Translations under genes and position numbers: made by a program
Notes under the pieces: generated by a model
The model's input: the letters and a program-made list of their open reading frames with translations, nothing else
The model's database searches: none
Told to the model about the DNA's origin: nothing
In this document: positions 9,621 to 19,304 of the stretch, in pieces
How the letters are laid out: every line of letters starts with the position of its first letter
Position numbering within the stretch: the first letter of the stretch is position 1
From: Candidozyma auris
Taxonomy: Eukaryota > Ascomycota > Pichiomycetes > Serinales > Metschnikowiaceae
Assembly (NCBI RefSeq): GCF_003013715.1
Contig: NC_072815.1
Span: 806,001 to 870,000 of the forward strand
Length of the DNA: 64,000 nt
Direction of reading: 5' to 3'

Positions 9621-10566
9621 ATTGGTTGTTTGTTTTTTTTTGTTTTTGTTTTTATGAGATTTTTTTTTTTTTATTCGTTTCTCACTTCCACGGGCAAATA
9701 CAACGAATGAGATTGCTATCAAAGTCTTTTGACTAAGGCGATAATGAAGTCGGACAAGAGTAAAAGATGGTTTCTCTGAACACTGGGGTGTGGATATAAT
9801 GAAATTCCTGCACACCTACCTAACACTGTTCTGGAGATTTAGGTCCTGGACATAAAAGTAGTTGTGGGAAGGAGGAAAATGTGTTGATGTTGCGAGGGTG
9901 GGAGGATACCAAGTCGTGCGTGACCCAGGGAAAATGGGTTGTGCACATTTCTCGCTAAGCTATCTCATTGGCCCGTGGATGCAGGCGTTCCGTGCCCAAC
10001 TTCCTTTAGTCGCCAACTCTGGGACCTCGCAGACGTATAATTGACATGAAAATGGCATCCTTGTAATCCAGGAATCAGCAGCTCTCTGATGAGCTTTCTG
10101 AAGATTTCTTAGCTCCTATGAAAGGATGTAAAAGTCATCATTTTTCTTGGTGTACTGGTGTCCCCTCCTGAGCTCTCACGGGAAGACGATATTTTCGAGT
10201 ATGAAAGATACTATTCCAGGGCGTAGATCCAGTACCAGGTCAATGGAAGCAAAAGTAGGCGACCAAAGTGAAGAGGTTTGAAACAAGAAGAGTGAGACTT
10301 GATTATAAGCATATATAGTACTTTTTTCTCTCATTTCCTGAGGCGGCCTTATAGATAGGATCCCTTCATCCAAGGTTCTGTGCCTTAGTCGCAGTATAGG
10401 TCGGAGTGTGCATTCCAAGTCATCCAACTCTGCCTTCTATCCCGGAGTGGGTAGACAAAATAATGTAGATCAGGGGTTAGCTGCTTGCTATTTTGAAGAG
10501 GAACTGTATGAAAATTTACAGAGTTCAGGCGTGTTGATACTCATCTTCTTGGCTAAGTTCATTTGG

Positions 10567-10577
10567 ATGGTTGCAAA
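10567..10577 (+). promoter_or_regulatory. ATGGYTGCRAA element, RBF1-RAV2 region
   Basis: ATGGTTGCAAA, mid-way in the divergent intergenic region, about 950 bp from the RBF1-like start. Confidence 0.6.
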
Positions 10578-11204
10578 GTTTGCTCTGAGGGACTTGATAG
10601 TACACATTGAAAGCTGCTAGCGTAGATTGACCGTTTTTATAAGTCTCTCGACCTTACAAATCAAATTTCTTATCGTAGGGCTTTGTGGCTTCTCTATTAG
10701 CTCATTCTAAGAGTTGTGTAAACAGCAGAATGTAGTTGTGATGGGAGGCTGTCCAGTGCTGTTGTCGAGCAATTCAGATATTAGAATGAAAAAGAGTTGT
10801 AGAGTTATTGAGCAAAGACTCCTTTCACGTTCTATGCCTATGATTAATTTACTGTCACACTTCTTTTTATCTTCTTCTTCTGACAAGCACGATTGTCGTT
10901 GAGATCAAAAATTCGGTGGACCTCAAGTGAACTCCAATTCCTTATTGAAGGTTGGATTTTCATCAGTCTTTAGAGGATTCTGATCTTTGAAAAAGCATTT
11001 TGATCCATTTACTGGGTGGACCTCATCGTTGGGATGCAGCGTTCCACGCTAGCAACGACTCTTTGTAAAATACACCTCAATTGGGACCTATTCCAGTAGA
11101 ACACTCTTTCACAAAATTGTTTATTGTCAGAGATACTAACTTTAGTATCTGCATCGCTTTTGGGTTATTTTGTGATTTTTATGAGCTATTGGTATATTTT
11201 CCAT

Positions 11205-11215
11205 TTTGCAACCAT
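11205..11215 (-). promoter_or_regulatory. ATGGYTGCRAA element, RAV2 promoter
   Basis: Plus strand TTTGCAACCAT, 260 bp upstream of the RAV2 start. Confidence 0.6.
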
Positions 11216-11475
11216 TACGCTCACACGCAAATAAACCAAGGAATTACAAGAGGCATTCGGGGAGCCTTCTTGATATTAGTTGCATACGTTAAAAAATTTC
11301 ATAGCATCGACAGCTTTTTGATTCCAACACACTTTCAAAAATCATCGAATCTCAAGCAACTATGTCCTCTTTCGTGATACCTTCAACTAGCTGCTAACTA
11401 CTGCACCTCGTTTCTCACATCACCAACTACGAAGCTTCTCCAGAATCTCAAAAAACTAGCTTGAAGCACCCATCA

Positions 11476-12513
11476 ATGGCTTCAGTAACCAAAGCTCAAT
11501 TTGAGCAGATCAAGAAAATTCAGCACCGAACCCGCGACAAAGAACTTCACTGGCTTGTGGAGCTGGTAGTCCAACCCGAACTCCCCCAGCTCGTGGAGGC
11601 CCTTCAGATCTGTTGCAACCTAATCTTGTACAATTCGCCTCAGAGCCCAGATAAAGAGAAACTCGTGGAAAAGGGTCCGGCAGTGACATTGCCGGTGTCG
11701 TCAGCCAAGCTGGAGGCCGTAAAAGGTATCTTAGTCAGGGACGGCGCCCACATTACCAAAATGAGCGTTGCAATCAAGGACAGACAATTCAACAGAGCCG
11801 TCAGCCACCTTAAGTTGAGTAAGCCGATATTACTTAAGCAAATTATGGCTGCTAAAAAGGCAATTGAACAGTCCATGGTGCTTCTAGTGCAAGCAGAATC
11901 TATTTTTGATGACACCCTGCTGGAGAAGTGCCAGGAGCAGCATCGGGTCAAACATGAGCTGCTTCTAGATTTGTTTGACGGACTTCTTAAAGAGCTACAG
12001 GTGGCTAAAAGGGCACTTCAGCTCCCCACAGATCCCCAGCTTGTGTTTCCCCTAAATATCACTCCTCCAGCCCACTTTGAGCCACCACTCAACCCACACA
12101 TCGCCTTGGACCTTTACATTTCACAGGCTGAAGTATGCCTTGATCTCAAAGACCTACACATTGTGACTGAGAAGCCGTGGTGTGAGATTGACCCGGATTC
12201 AGGGAAATCGTACGTGGACCAGGTGAGAGACCGTATGTCCGAGGGTAAGAGCGAGGCTACAGATCACCAAAGCAGGAATAAAGACAAGGAAGGTGTTTTA
12301 AGCAATGTCTTTGGCCACTTGCTGCTTCGACACAAGTACGAGGCCCAGGACTACATCACCAGGTGTATCACCTACAATAACCAGGTGGTGATTGTGGAAC
12401 ACAAGCTCGAGGTGTCATCGGCAGACCCTGTTTTGGTAAGTGCGTTTACCAAGCTCGACTCAGTGGAGTATATCGTATCCAGTTTCATGGATAATATCAA
12501 GAAGTTGATGTAG
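11476..12513 (+). CDS. RAV2: RAVE complex subunit 2 (Rogdi family)
   Basis: A 345-residue protein of the Rav2/Rogdi family, close to the 351 residues of S. cerevisiae Rav2. Rav2 works with Rav1 and Skp1 in RAVE, which reassembles V1 onto Vo of the vacuolar ATPase and binds subunit C. Family features: the N-terminal DKELHWLVE...QPELPQLVEAL helix pair (about 20-45), the alpha-helical bundle with QFNRAVSHLKLSKPILLKQI (about 95-115), and a C-terminal beta region ending VEYIVSSFMDNIKKL. Start is the ATG at 11476 (MASVTKAQFEQ); the frame before it begins with a TTG and adds nothing conserved. VMA5, encoding subunit C, is 36 kb away in the same window. The next gene, STE23, begins 150 bp downstream in tandem. 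Confidence 0.8.
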   Translation: MASVTKAQFEQIKKIQHRTRDKELHWLVELVVQPELPQLVEALQICCNLILYNSPQSPDKEKLVEKGPAVTLPVSSAKLEAVKGILVRDGAHITKMSVAIKDRQFNRAVSHLKLSKPILLKQIMAAKKAIEQSMVLLVQAESIFDDTLLEKCQEQHRVKHELLLDLFDGLLKELQVAKRALQLPTDPQLVFPLNITPPAHFEPPLNPHIALDLYISQAEVCLDLKDLHIVTEKPWCEIDPDSGKSYVDQVRDRMSEGKSEATDHQSRNKDKEGVLSNVFGHLLLRHKYEAQDYITRCITYNNQVVIVEHKLEVSSADPVLVSAFTKLDSVEYIVSSFMDNIKKLM

Positions 12514-12663
12514 GGGACGAAATTAAACCCCGGAGAAAAGTGTGGTTTTTGCAACCGGTATATGGTACCCCAGATTAGTAACGCAGTCGCATTTCCTCCA
12601 AGGTACTTTTTTTTTTCTCAGCATTTTGCGCCCACATAAATAGCCGAGTGAGCTATATATTTC

Positions 12664-15600
12664 ATGCTAAGGCGTTTGTTCGCAAATTCCTGGTCACCTT
12701 TCAAAATTCCCAGTTTGAACTTGTTTTCAAAACACAAGATATCCGCCATGAGATCAACATACACCATTTTGGCTGACGACTCCGCCATCGAAAAGCCATT
12801 GTTAGACGACCGCAGCTATAGATTCATCAAGCTTGACTCGAACGATTTGCATGTTTTGTTAATAAGCGACCCTACAACTGATAGATCAGCAGCATCCTTG
12901 GATGTTCATGTTGGTTCCTTCGCCGATAAGGAATATACCATCCCAGGTTTGGCCCACTTTTGTGAGCATCTTTTATTCATGGGTACGGGCAAGTACCCAG
13001 AGGAAAACGAGTACCTGAGCTACTTGTCGAAGCATTCTGGCCACTCAAATGCATACACTGCTGCTGAGCATACAAATTACTTCTTTGAGGTCAGCTCTGA
13101 TTACCTTGAAGGTGCCCTAGACAGGTTTGCACAGTTTTTTATCGACCCGTTGTTCAGCAAGAGTTGTAAGGACAGGGAAATTAGAGCGGTCGATTCAGAG
13201 AACAAGAAGAATTTGCAAAATGACATGTGGAGGTTCTATCAGCTTGATAAGCTGACTAGTAACCCAAAGCACCCATACAACGGCTTTTCCACTGGTAACT
13301 ACCATACGTTGCATGAGGAACCCGAAAGCAGAGGGCTCAATGTGCGTGATGTGCTACTTGAGTTTTATAAAGAGCATTACTCTTCGAATCTTATGAGTTT
13401 AGTTGTATTGGGTAAGGACTCCCTAGACGACCTCACTCTTTGGGCCATCACGAAGTTCTCCGATGTTGCCAACTCTAATCTTCCAAGACCATCATACCAT
13501 GGCGAGCTAATCTATGCCCCTGAGAATATGGGCAAACTTTTGAAGGCCAAACCTATCATGGATACAAACAAGTTAGAACTCACGTTTATGATTCCCGATG
13601 ACCAAGAGCACAACTGGGACAAAAGACCAGGTAGCTACTACTCCCATTTGATTGGCCATGAAAGTAAAGGCTCAATTCTTTATTACTTGCAAAAGAAGAA
13701 TTGGGTCAATGAACTCTCTGCGGGAAACATGAAAGTTTGTGATGGCTGCTCGTTGTTTTCAATGGAATTAGACTTGACTCCACTGGGTTTTGATCATTGG
13801 GAAGAGATTGTCGTCCATGTGTTTGAGTATTTGAAAATGCTTCAGTCGCAAGACCCTCCATACTGGTTATGGAAAGAGTTAAGCGATATGTCGAAGATAA
13901 ATTTCAGATTTAAGCAAAAGGAAAGAACTTCGAACACCGTATCGAAGCTCAGCAGCTCTCTATTCAAATTCAAGGAGGACTTCTACATCCCCCCTGAAAG
14001 GTTATTGAATTGCACCGTGTTGCGTGAGTTTGACCCGGAGGAGATAAAGAAGTACGGAGCACACTTGAATCCTTCCAGCTTGCGAATTTCTTTGTCTTCC
14101 CAAAGATTAAACAATCTACCAAACAAGGAAAGATGGTATGGTACTGAATACTCCTATGAGGAAATTCCCCCCAATCTCATGAATGCCATCCGAAATGCCT
14201 CTGTCAATGAGGAATTGCACCTCCCGGCGCCAAATAAGTTTATCCCCGAAGATTTTACTGTCAAGGGTGAAAAGCTTGAGAAGGCTTTGCCACATCCTTG
14301 GCTCATTACTGATACCCCGAAGTTTGAGATTTGGTATAAACAAGATGATCGATTCAGAATTCCAAAGGGCTCAATCAGCCTTGTTGTTCATACACCACCT
14401 CTTGCGGACTCCATCGAAACATCTGTGTTGGGTTTACTTCTTGGCGAATTAATGGATGATGAATTTAACGAAATGAATTATTTTGCGGATCTTGTTGGCT
14501 TGTCTTTCCATCTCCTGCAATTCAGAGATTCGTTTACCATCAAGGCTAGTGGGTACAATGACAAACTTCCAGCATTCCTTGACGAGGTTTTGAGAAAGTT
14601 CATAAACTTCACCCCAAAGCTGGACAGATTTGACTCAATCAAGTACAAAGTTGCGCAAGAGCTTAAAAACTCTGGTTACGATGTCCCCTATGCACAAATA
14701 GGCACCCACTTCTTGCAGCTTTTGAATGAAAAGACATATCCTGACCCTGAAAAGTTGAAGGTACTCGAAAAGGTGAAGTTTGAAGATGTGCTTCAATTCA
14801 CTGAGGAGAAGTTGTGGAGTAGAGGTGTATTTATCCAAGGTTTGATTCATGGCAATTTCGAGTACTCAACAGCTGCTAAGGTCAGTCAGTCTCTTCAAGA
14901 TGCCTTCAAAGATAGGCAAACAATTGCCCCTACAAAGGAAGAAGTTGATTCTATCGTTAAATTCCAGAGTGTTCACCTCGAGGTAGGGGAGAATGTAAGG
15001 TATGAGTTGCCATTGCAAGATCCTTCGAACGTCAACTCTTGTTTGGAATACTTTGTTCAGGTTGGCAAAGTTCAAAAGGAAAATTCTAGACTTAGGGTTC
15101 TCACGGATTTGTTGGCAACTATGCTTCACGAACCCTGTTTCAATCAGTTACGGACCAAGGAACAGCTTGGTTACGTTGTCTTTTCTGGCTACCGCCTGAG
15201 CCGCTCATATTTCGGTCTCAGAATACTTGTTCAATCGGAAAGACCTTGCGACTACCTCCAATACAGAGTTGAGAACTTTTTGAAGATGTTCAAGAGGAAA
15301 AAGCTCGGAAGCTCACTCACGGATGAGGTTTTCGCCAAATACAAGCAATCTTTGCGGAATATGAAATTGGCGAAATTGAAGAATCTCGGTGAGGAGACAT
15401 CTCTTTATTGGAATGCAATCAATAACGGATTTTATGATTTCGAACAGAAAGCCAATGATGTACAGATTTTGGAGAGTGTCACACCACAAGAGCTCGTGCA
15501 ATTCTTCAACGACTACTTTGATGTCGATGAAGCCACCAAGTCTGCACGCTTAACTGTGTGCTTGAATCTGAGGAAGAAGTCAGTGTTTGATGAGAAAAAG

Positions 15601-15933
15601 AATTTTATCACCGCTGTCCACAACTACATCTACGAGCACAACATACCATTATCTACGGAAGCTGTAGATAAGATTGTTGAGCAGAGGGGCCTTGATTTCA
15701 GCGCCGTTGCAAATATCATTTTCAACGCTGATATGAAAGAAAATCTTGACCAGCACGCATTTATTACCGAGATGGAGCAAAGAACCAAGTCACCTACACC
15801 TGCCTTGTATCCTAAGGGTAAGTTGGAAGAAAATACTTACAACTTCAAGGAGGCTCATCCTCGCGGAGGCGTCCCTAAACCAGTCAATCCCTTGAGTAAG
15901 TACTATTACCCTCACGAGGAGGCTCATCTTTAA
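12664..15933 (+). CDS. STE23: Insulin-degrading-enzyme family metalloprotease
   Basis: A 1089-residue M16A (inverzincin) protease related to S. cerevisiae Ste23/Axl1, which process the a-factor precursor, and to human IDE. The zinc site is HFCEH at residues 98-102, with the third ligand Glu near 179 in SENKKNLQND. Four M16 domains follow, including the C-terminal RTKEQLGYVVFSG segment (about 840) typical of IDE substrate binding. The first 28 residues are Arg/Lys-rich and hydrophobic without acidic residues, like a mitochondrial presequence, and a second ATG at 12748 starts MRSTYTILADD, where the conserved protein begins. Both starts could be used to make two locations, as in yeast Ste23 and human IDE. 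The C-terminal tail (about 1045-1089) is a Pro/Lys-rich extension. Confidence 0.93.
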   Translation: MLRRLFANSWSPFKIPSLNLFSKHKISAMRSTYTILADDSAIEKPLLDDRSYRFIKLDSNDLHVLLISDPTTDRSAASLDVHVGSFADKEYTIPGLAHFCEHLLFMGTGKYPEENEYLSYLSKHSGHSNAYTAAEHTNYFFEVSSDYLEGALDRFAQFFIDPLFSKSCKDREIRAVDSENKKNLQNDMWRFYQLDKLTSNPKHPYNGFSTGNYHTLHEEPESRGLNVRDVLLEFYKEHYSSNLMSLVVLGKDSLDDLTLWAITKFSDVANSNLPRPSYHGELIYAPENMGKLLKAKPIMDTNKLELTFMIPDDQEHNWDKRPGSYYSHLIGHESKGSILYYLQKKNWVNELSAGNMKVCDGCSLFSMELDLTPLGFDHWEEIVVHVFEYLKMLQSQDPPYWLWKELSDMSKINFRFKQKERTSNTVSKLSSSLFKFKEDFYIPPERLLNCTVLREFDPEEIKKYGAHLNPSSLRISLSSQRLNNLPNKERWYGTEYSYEEIPPNLMNAIRNASVNEELHLPAPNKFIPEDFTVKGEKLEKALPHPWLITDTPKFEIWYKQDDRFRIPKGSISLVVHTPPLADSIETSVLGLLLGELMDDEFNEMNYFADLVGLSFHLLQFRDSFTIKASGYNDKLPAFLDEVLRKFINFTPKLDRFDSIKYKVAQELKNSGYDVPYAQIGTHFLQLLNEKTYPDPEKLKVLEKVKFEDVLQFTEEKLWSRGVFIQGLIHGNFEYSTAAKVSQSLQDAFKDRQTIAPTKEEVDSIVKFQSVHLEVGENVRYELPLQDPSNVNSCLEYFVQVGKVQKENSRLRVLTDLLATMLHEPCFNQLRTKEQLGYVVFSGYRLSRSYFGLRILVQSERPCDYLQYRVENFLKMFKRKKLGSSLTDEVFAKYKQSLRNMKLAKLKNLGEETSLYWNAINNGFYDFEQKANDVQILESVTPQELVQFFNDYFDVDEATKSARLTVCLNLRKKSVFDEKKNFITAVHNYIYEHNIPLSTEAVDKIVEQRGLDFSAVANIIFNADMKENLDQHAFITEMEQRTKSPTPALYPKGKLEENTYNFKEAHPRGGVPKPVNPLSKYYYPHEEAHL

Positions 15934-16073
15934 TAGACCATAAAAACACGAAAGTCTTATCACGAATCCACGTTCAAAGTAGTAATCCGGGGTTGAGGTA
16001 CTGGTGCGAATGTGTTGATAGTTACCACCTATATCGCAACCGAGATCGAGTAGGGAAAATTAAAAGTTAAGTC

Positions 16074-17969
16074 ATGACCACACTCAGCCTAAATAAAGTC
16101 AATAAGACTTACTTTGACAAGCTTTTTGTGGCCAAAAACAACACGCAGTTGTCTGCGGCAATTCGGGCCAAAGTGCTTCTTGTGGACCAGCACACTATGC
16201 CTATCATTTCAATGAGCTACACCCAGTCGCAGCTACTTCAACAAGACGTGGTCCTTATCGAGATGATCGAGAACTTCCGTAATCTAAGTCCCATGAAACA
16301 CCTCAATTGTGTCATTTATGTCAAACCAACAAGAGAGCTGATGAGCAAGGTGTGTGAGGAGCTTCTGAACCCTCACTATAACCACTATCAAGTTTTTTTT
16401 AATAACTCGGTGAGCAAGAACGACATAGAGAAACTTGCAGAAGCAGATGAGCAGGAAGTGGTTAACCAGGTGATTGAGCTTTATCAGGACTACTCTGTCG
16501 CAAACGACAACTTGTATACATTGAGTATTTCGGAGTCGTCTCTGATCCCCAGACACACACAGACGATCCAAGAAGCAACCAGTTTAGTGAGTCTTCTTTT
16601 GTCCTTGAAGAAGTGTCCCATAGTTCGATACGAGACATCTTCCTTGGAGTCGAAACGTTTGGCATCTGAGATCTTGTACTATATCAACTCCAACCTGAAC
16701 AATAATTTGTTTGACGATCTTAATAAAACTAGCGATGTGCCACCTACATTGCTTATTCTAGACCGAAAGAGTGATCCTATTACCCCCTTGGTGTTACCGT
16801 GGACGTATCAGTCAATGATTCACGAGTTGATCGGAATCAATAGAAACATGGTGGACCTCAAAGACTCTTCAGAACAGCTCACGCTCTCGGAAACACAGGA
16901 TAAGTTCTTTCAGGAGACGATGTACATGAACTATGGTGACCTCACTGACAGATTTCAAAAATATGTTGATGAGTACAAGAAACAGACGAAACAGACGTCT
17001 ATTGAGAATTTGAAAACGCAAGACCTTTCGGAGTTCAAAAGAATTTTGACCAGATTTCCAGAGTTTAAAAAGCTCTCCAACAACATCCTCAAGCATTTAA
17101 ATATTATCTCGGAGATCGATAAACAGATCTCCGAGCAAAATTTGTGGGCTGTGGGAGAATTGCAACAGACCATTGCATGCGGCCTAGAAAACCACCAAAA
17201 TATCAAGACAAAGTTGATGGATTTGATTTCGGATCACACTGTGTCGACGCAAAACAAAGTCAAATTACTTATGCTCTACGTTGCTAAGTTCCCGAATCAT
17301 CAATCTGACTTGGGTGGGATGTTGGCAAAATTGAACGATCCAGTCACCACGAGTCCTCCACCAACTGTAACACAAACGCTATTGATCAAGCAATTCAGTC
17401 GATATTTTGGAAGCATTAAGAGGATGTCCTCGCAAGAAAGCACTGACAACAACAGCAATATTGGCCAAATATTCAACAAGAACCGTATCAAGATCCAGCA
17501 GCTTTTTAACCCTAACAATCAGAACTCACACCACAGCGTGCCCAAAACGGATAACATCTTCATGCAATACATCCCGAAACTCAATGATGTCTTGACCCAT
17601 ATAACGAGTCCCCCTTCGCAAAATAGACAAGGTCAGCAACCTCAGTCACAAGATCACATAGACTTGACTTCCGTGGTGCCGGATGTGGTAAGCAAGCAGT
17701 ATGGTGAAGTTACTGGTCAGGCTGCGCAAGAAGTAATCATTTACTTTAAAGGAGGTGCTACGTACGAGGAAGCTCGTTTAGTACACGAGCTTAGCCAAGT
17801 GAACAACCGAGTGAAGTATATTATTGGTGGTGACGGGATACTTAACAGTAGCCAATGGCTAGAAAAAATGAGTGATATCGTCAACGGGTACAATGAGCCT
17901 GCTGGAGGATCAGCAGCGGCGGGGGCGGCCCAACAGGATCGGAGAAGCCAGCTTCGTGAGATCTTATAA
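16074..17969 (+). CDS. VPS45: Sec1/Munc18 family protein Vps45
   Basis: A 631-residue SM protein. Vps45 binds the endosomal/TGN syntaxin Tlg2 and is needed for fusion of Golgi-derived vesicles with endosomes. Evidence: N-terminal LLVDQHTMPIISMSYTQSQLLQQDVVLIEMI (about 34-65, typical Vps45), LLILDRKSDPITPLVLPWTYQ near residue 226 (the SM signature) and EVIIYFKGGATYEEARLV near 550. The segment at about 460-540 is Gln/Ser/Asn-rich and explains most of the extra length over the 577 residues of S. cerevisiae Vps45. The end, rich in Gly/Ala and Arg, is also unusual. Start is the first ATG, fitting the family N terminus. It lies 140 bp after STE23 and converges on CTI6 with only 38 bp between stops. 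Confidence 0.92.
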   Translation: MTTLSLNKVNKTYFDKLFVAKNNTQLSAAIRAKVLLVDQHTMPIISMSYTQSQLLQQDVVLIEMIENFRNLSPMKHLNCVIYVKPTRELMSKVCEELLNPHYNHYQVFFNNSVSKNDIEKLAEADEQEVVNQVIELYQDYSVANDNLYTLSISESSLIPRHTQTIQEATSLVSLLLSLKKCPIVRYETSSLESKRLASEILYYINSNLNNNLFDDLNKTSDVPPTLLILDRKSDPITPLVLPWTYQSMIHELIGINRNMVDLKDSSEQLTLSETQDKFFQETMYMNYGDLTDRFQKYVDEYKKQTKQTSIENLKTQDLSEFKRILTRFPEFKKLSNNILKHLNIISEIDKQISEQNLWAVGELQQTIACGLENHQNIKTKLMDLISDHTVSTQNKVKLLMLYVAKFPNHQSDLGGMLAKLNDPVTTSPPPTVTQTLLIKQFSRYFGSIKRMSSQESTDNNSNIGQIFNKNRIKIQQLFNPNNQNSHHSVPKTDNIFMQYIPKLNDVLTHITSPPSQNRQGQQPQSQDHIDLTSVVPDVVSKQYGEVTGQAAQEVIIYFKGGATYEEARLVHELSQVNNRVKYIIGGDGILNSSQWLEKMSDIVNGYNEPAGGSAAAGAAQQDRRSQLREIL

Positions 17970-18007
17970 GGCTTTAATAGATGAAACAATAATCAAGTGA
18001 CGATTGT

Positions 18008-19102
18008 TCACGGGGCATACTTGCCAAACTTCTGTTCCCAAGATAGGATCTTCTCTGTTAGATTCTCCATTAGTTTTAGATCTTCATTGAAATGAGCAAC
18101 AATTGATGTGTTCTCTGCAGCGTCCACCAATTGACTCTGCTTCAAGTCTCTTTCTTCCTCCAACTCCATCTGCGTGCGCCCTAGCCATTCTAGTATGGCA
18201 CCTGTGCGTTTCCTCAACTCATATATCGTGCATTTCTCGTTCACAAACCGTGGCTTTGACAGCTGGCTCAAAAGTTCCTCCTTATTGATAGTGTTCTTGT
18301 CTGTCTTGGGCGTAGTGGAACCTCTGGGCTTTGCTGAGGTGGGTCTGCTCCTCGACTTGGGCCTCAGCAGCCTCGTGCGTGCTTCCTTCTGGCCACTTCC
18401 ACCACCCTCGCCGTCTTCATCCGCGTTGGACTCGTCCACGTCGTTCTCTGATGTCTCTGAGTGCGACCGCTTCTCTCCACCAGTATGTTCCAGCTCAATC
18501 TGTCTTTTCCTTTCGTTCTTCCCCGAGGCCTTGGCGCTCTCACGCAATGCCTTCTGGAGTTGTTCATCAAATGCATCGTTATTGTGGCGTCTATCCTTTC
18601 TTGACTGGCGATCGTTCTCCCTCAACGCCTCGGGCGTGCGCTCGTTCGGGCTCCGCCTTGTTCGCAGTCTCGTGGCTGCCCGCTTCTCGCTCTTCATGCT
18701 CTCTTCCTCCATTAGCCGCGGTCTGCTGTCATTTGCTGGCTTATAGAGTGTTCTTCTGGGCTGCTTCAGCGTGGTGGTGATGAACATGTGGAGCTCTGGC
18801 TTGCACTCTTCACACCAGTACTTATCGGGCACGTCCTCATTGACAAAAAGTCCAACGCAGTAGCCGTGTTGCCACACCAGACACTTGTCACACTGGATGA
18901 AAAGCCCCAGGTCAACTTTGATCCGGTACTCTTGTTGCAAAAGCAGTTGCACCAGCGCGTCGATGGAGGAGAGCTCGTCGTGGCCGCATACACAGCGGGT
19001 GATTTCGTCGGCATCGTCGAATTCCTGCTCTGGATCTTCTGCGTCGCTGGCTCTGGCCTTGCCGTCGTTGAGGGCTTTCGAGCGGCCCAGACGGCGGGAC
19101 AT
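18008..19102 (-). CDS. CTI6: PHD-finger protein, Rpd3L subunit Cti6
   Basis: A 364-residue nuclear protein with one PHD finger at about residues 36-100: CVCG, then a spaced CDKC, H in WQHGYC and WCEEC give the C4HC3 zinc pattern. The spacing and the [18 protein letters not shown] core fit Cti6, a subunit of the Rpd3L histone deacetylase complex that binds methylated H3K4 and recruits the complex. The rest is highly charged (Arg/Glu/Ser) with predicted coiled-coil character near the C terminus ([20 protein letters not shown]). S. cerevisiae Cti6 is longer (506). The ATG at 19102 gives [11 protein letters not shown]; no upstream in-frame extension is needed. Open frames on the opposite strand are shadows of its charged repeats. 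Confidence 0.82.
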   Translation of the reverse strand: MSRRLGRSKALNDGKARASDAEDPEQEFDDADEITRCVCGHDELSSIDALVQLLLQQEYRIKVDLGLFIQCDKCLVWQHGYCVGLFVNEDVPDKYWCEECKPELHMFITTTLKQPRRTLYKPANDSRPRLMEEESMKSEKRAATRLRTRRSPNERTPEALRENDRQSRKDRRHNNDAFDEQLQKALRESAKASGKNERKRQIELEHTGGEKRSHSETSENDVDESNADEDGEGGGSGQKEARTRLLRPKSRSRPTSAKPRGSTTPKTDKNTINKEELLSQLSKPRFVNEKCTIYELRKRTGAILEWLGRTQMELEEERDLKQSQLVDAAENTSIVAHFNEDLKLMENLTEKILSWEQKFGKYAP

Positions 19103-19304
19103 GGATGCGGTTGGTGGTTTAAGAGAATATATGGAGAAGACGTGAGTTCGAGGTCGATGTATGAAGCACCGATGTGCCGGGGCGTGCGAAGCTCATATCG
19201 CCTGGCACTTCGAAGAGAGCGATGAGCGGAGCCTTTAGGCCTAGAATGCGACTACTCCACTGGTCGTTGAATACATTACATTACTCATTCATTTAATCTA
19301 TATG

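Larger units (their letters stand above)
9621..11475. other. Divergent RBF1-like / RAV2 intergenic region
   Basis: A 1.85 kb gene-free stretch shared by two divergent genes. A-rich minus-strand leader next to the RBF1-like start (about 9630-9670). Two perfect recurrent words at 10567 and 11205. No tRNA or conserved ORF recognised. Its length is typical of heavily regulated transcription-factor promoters. Confidence 0.5.
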
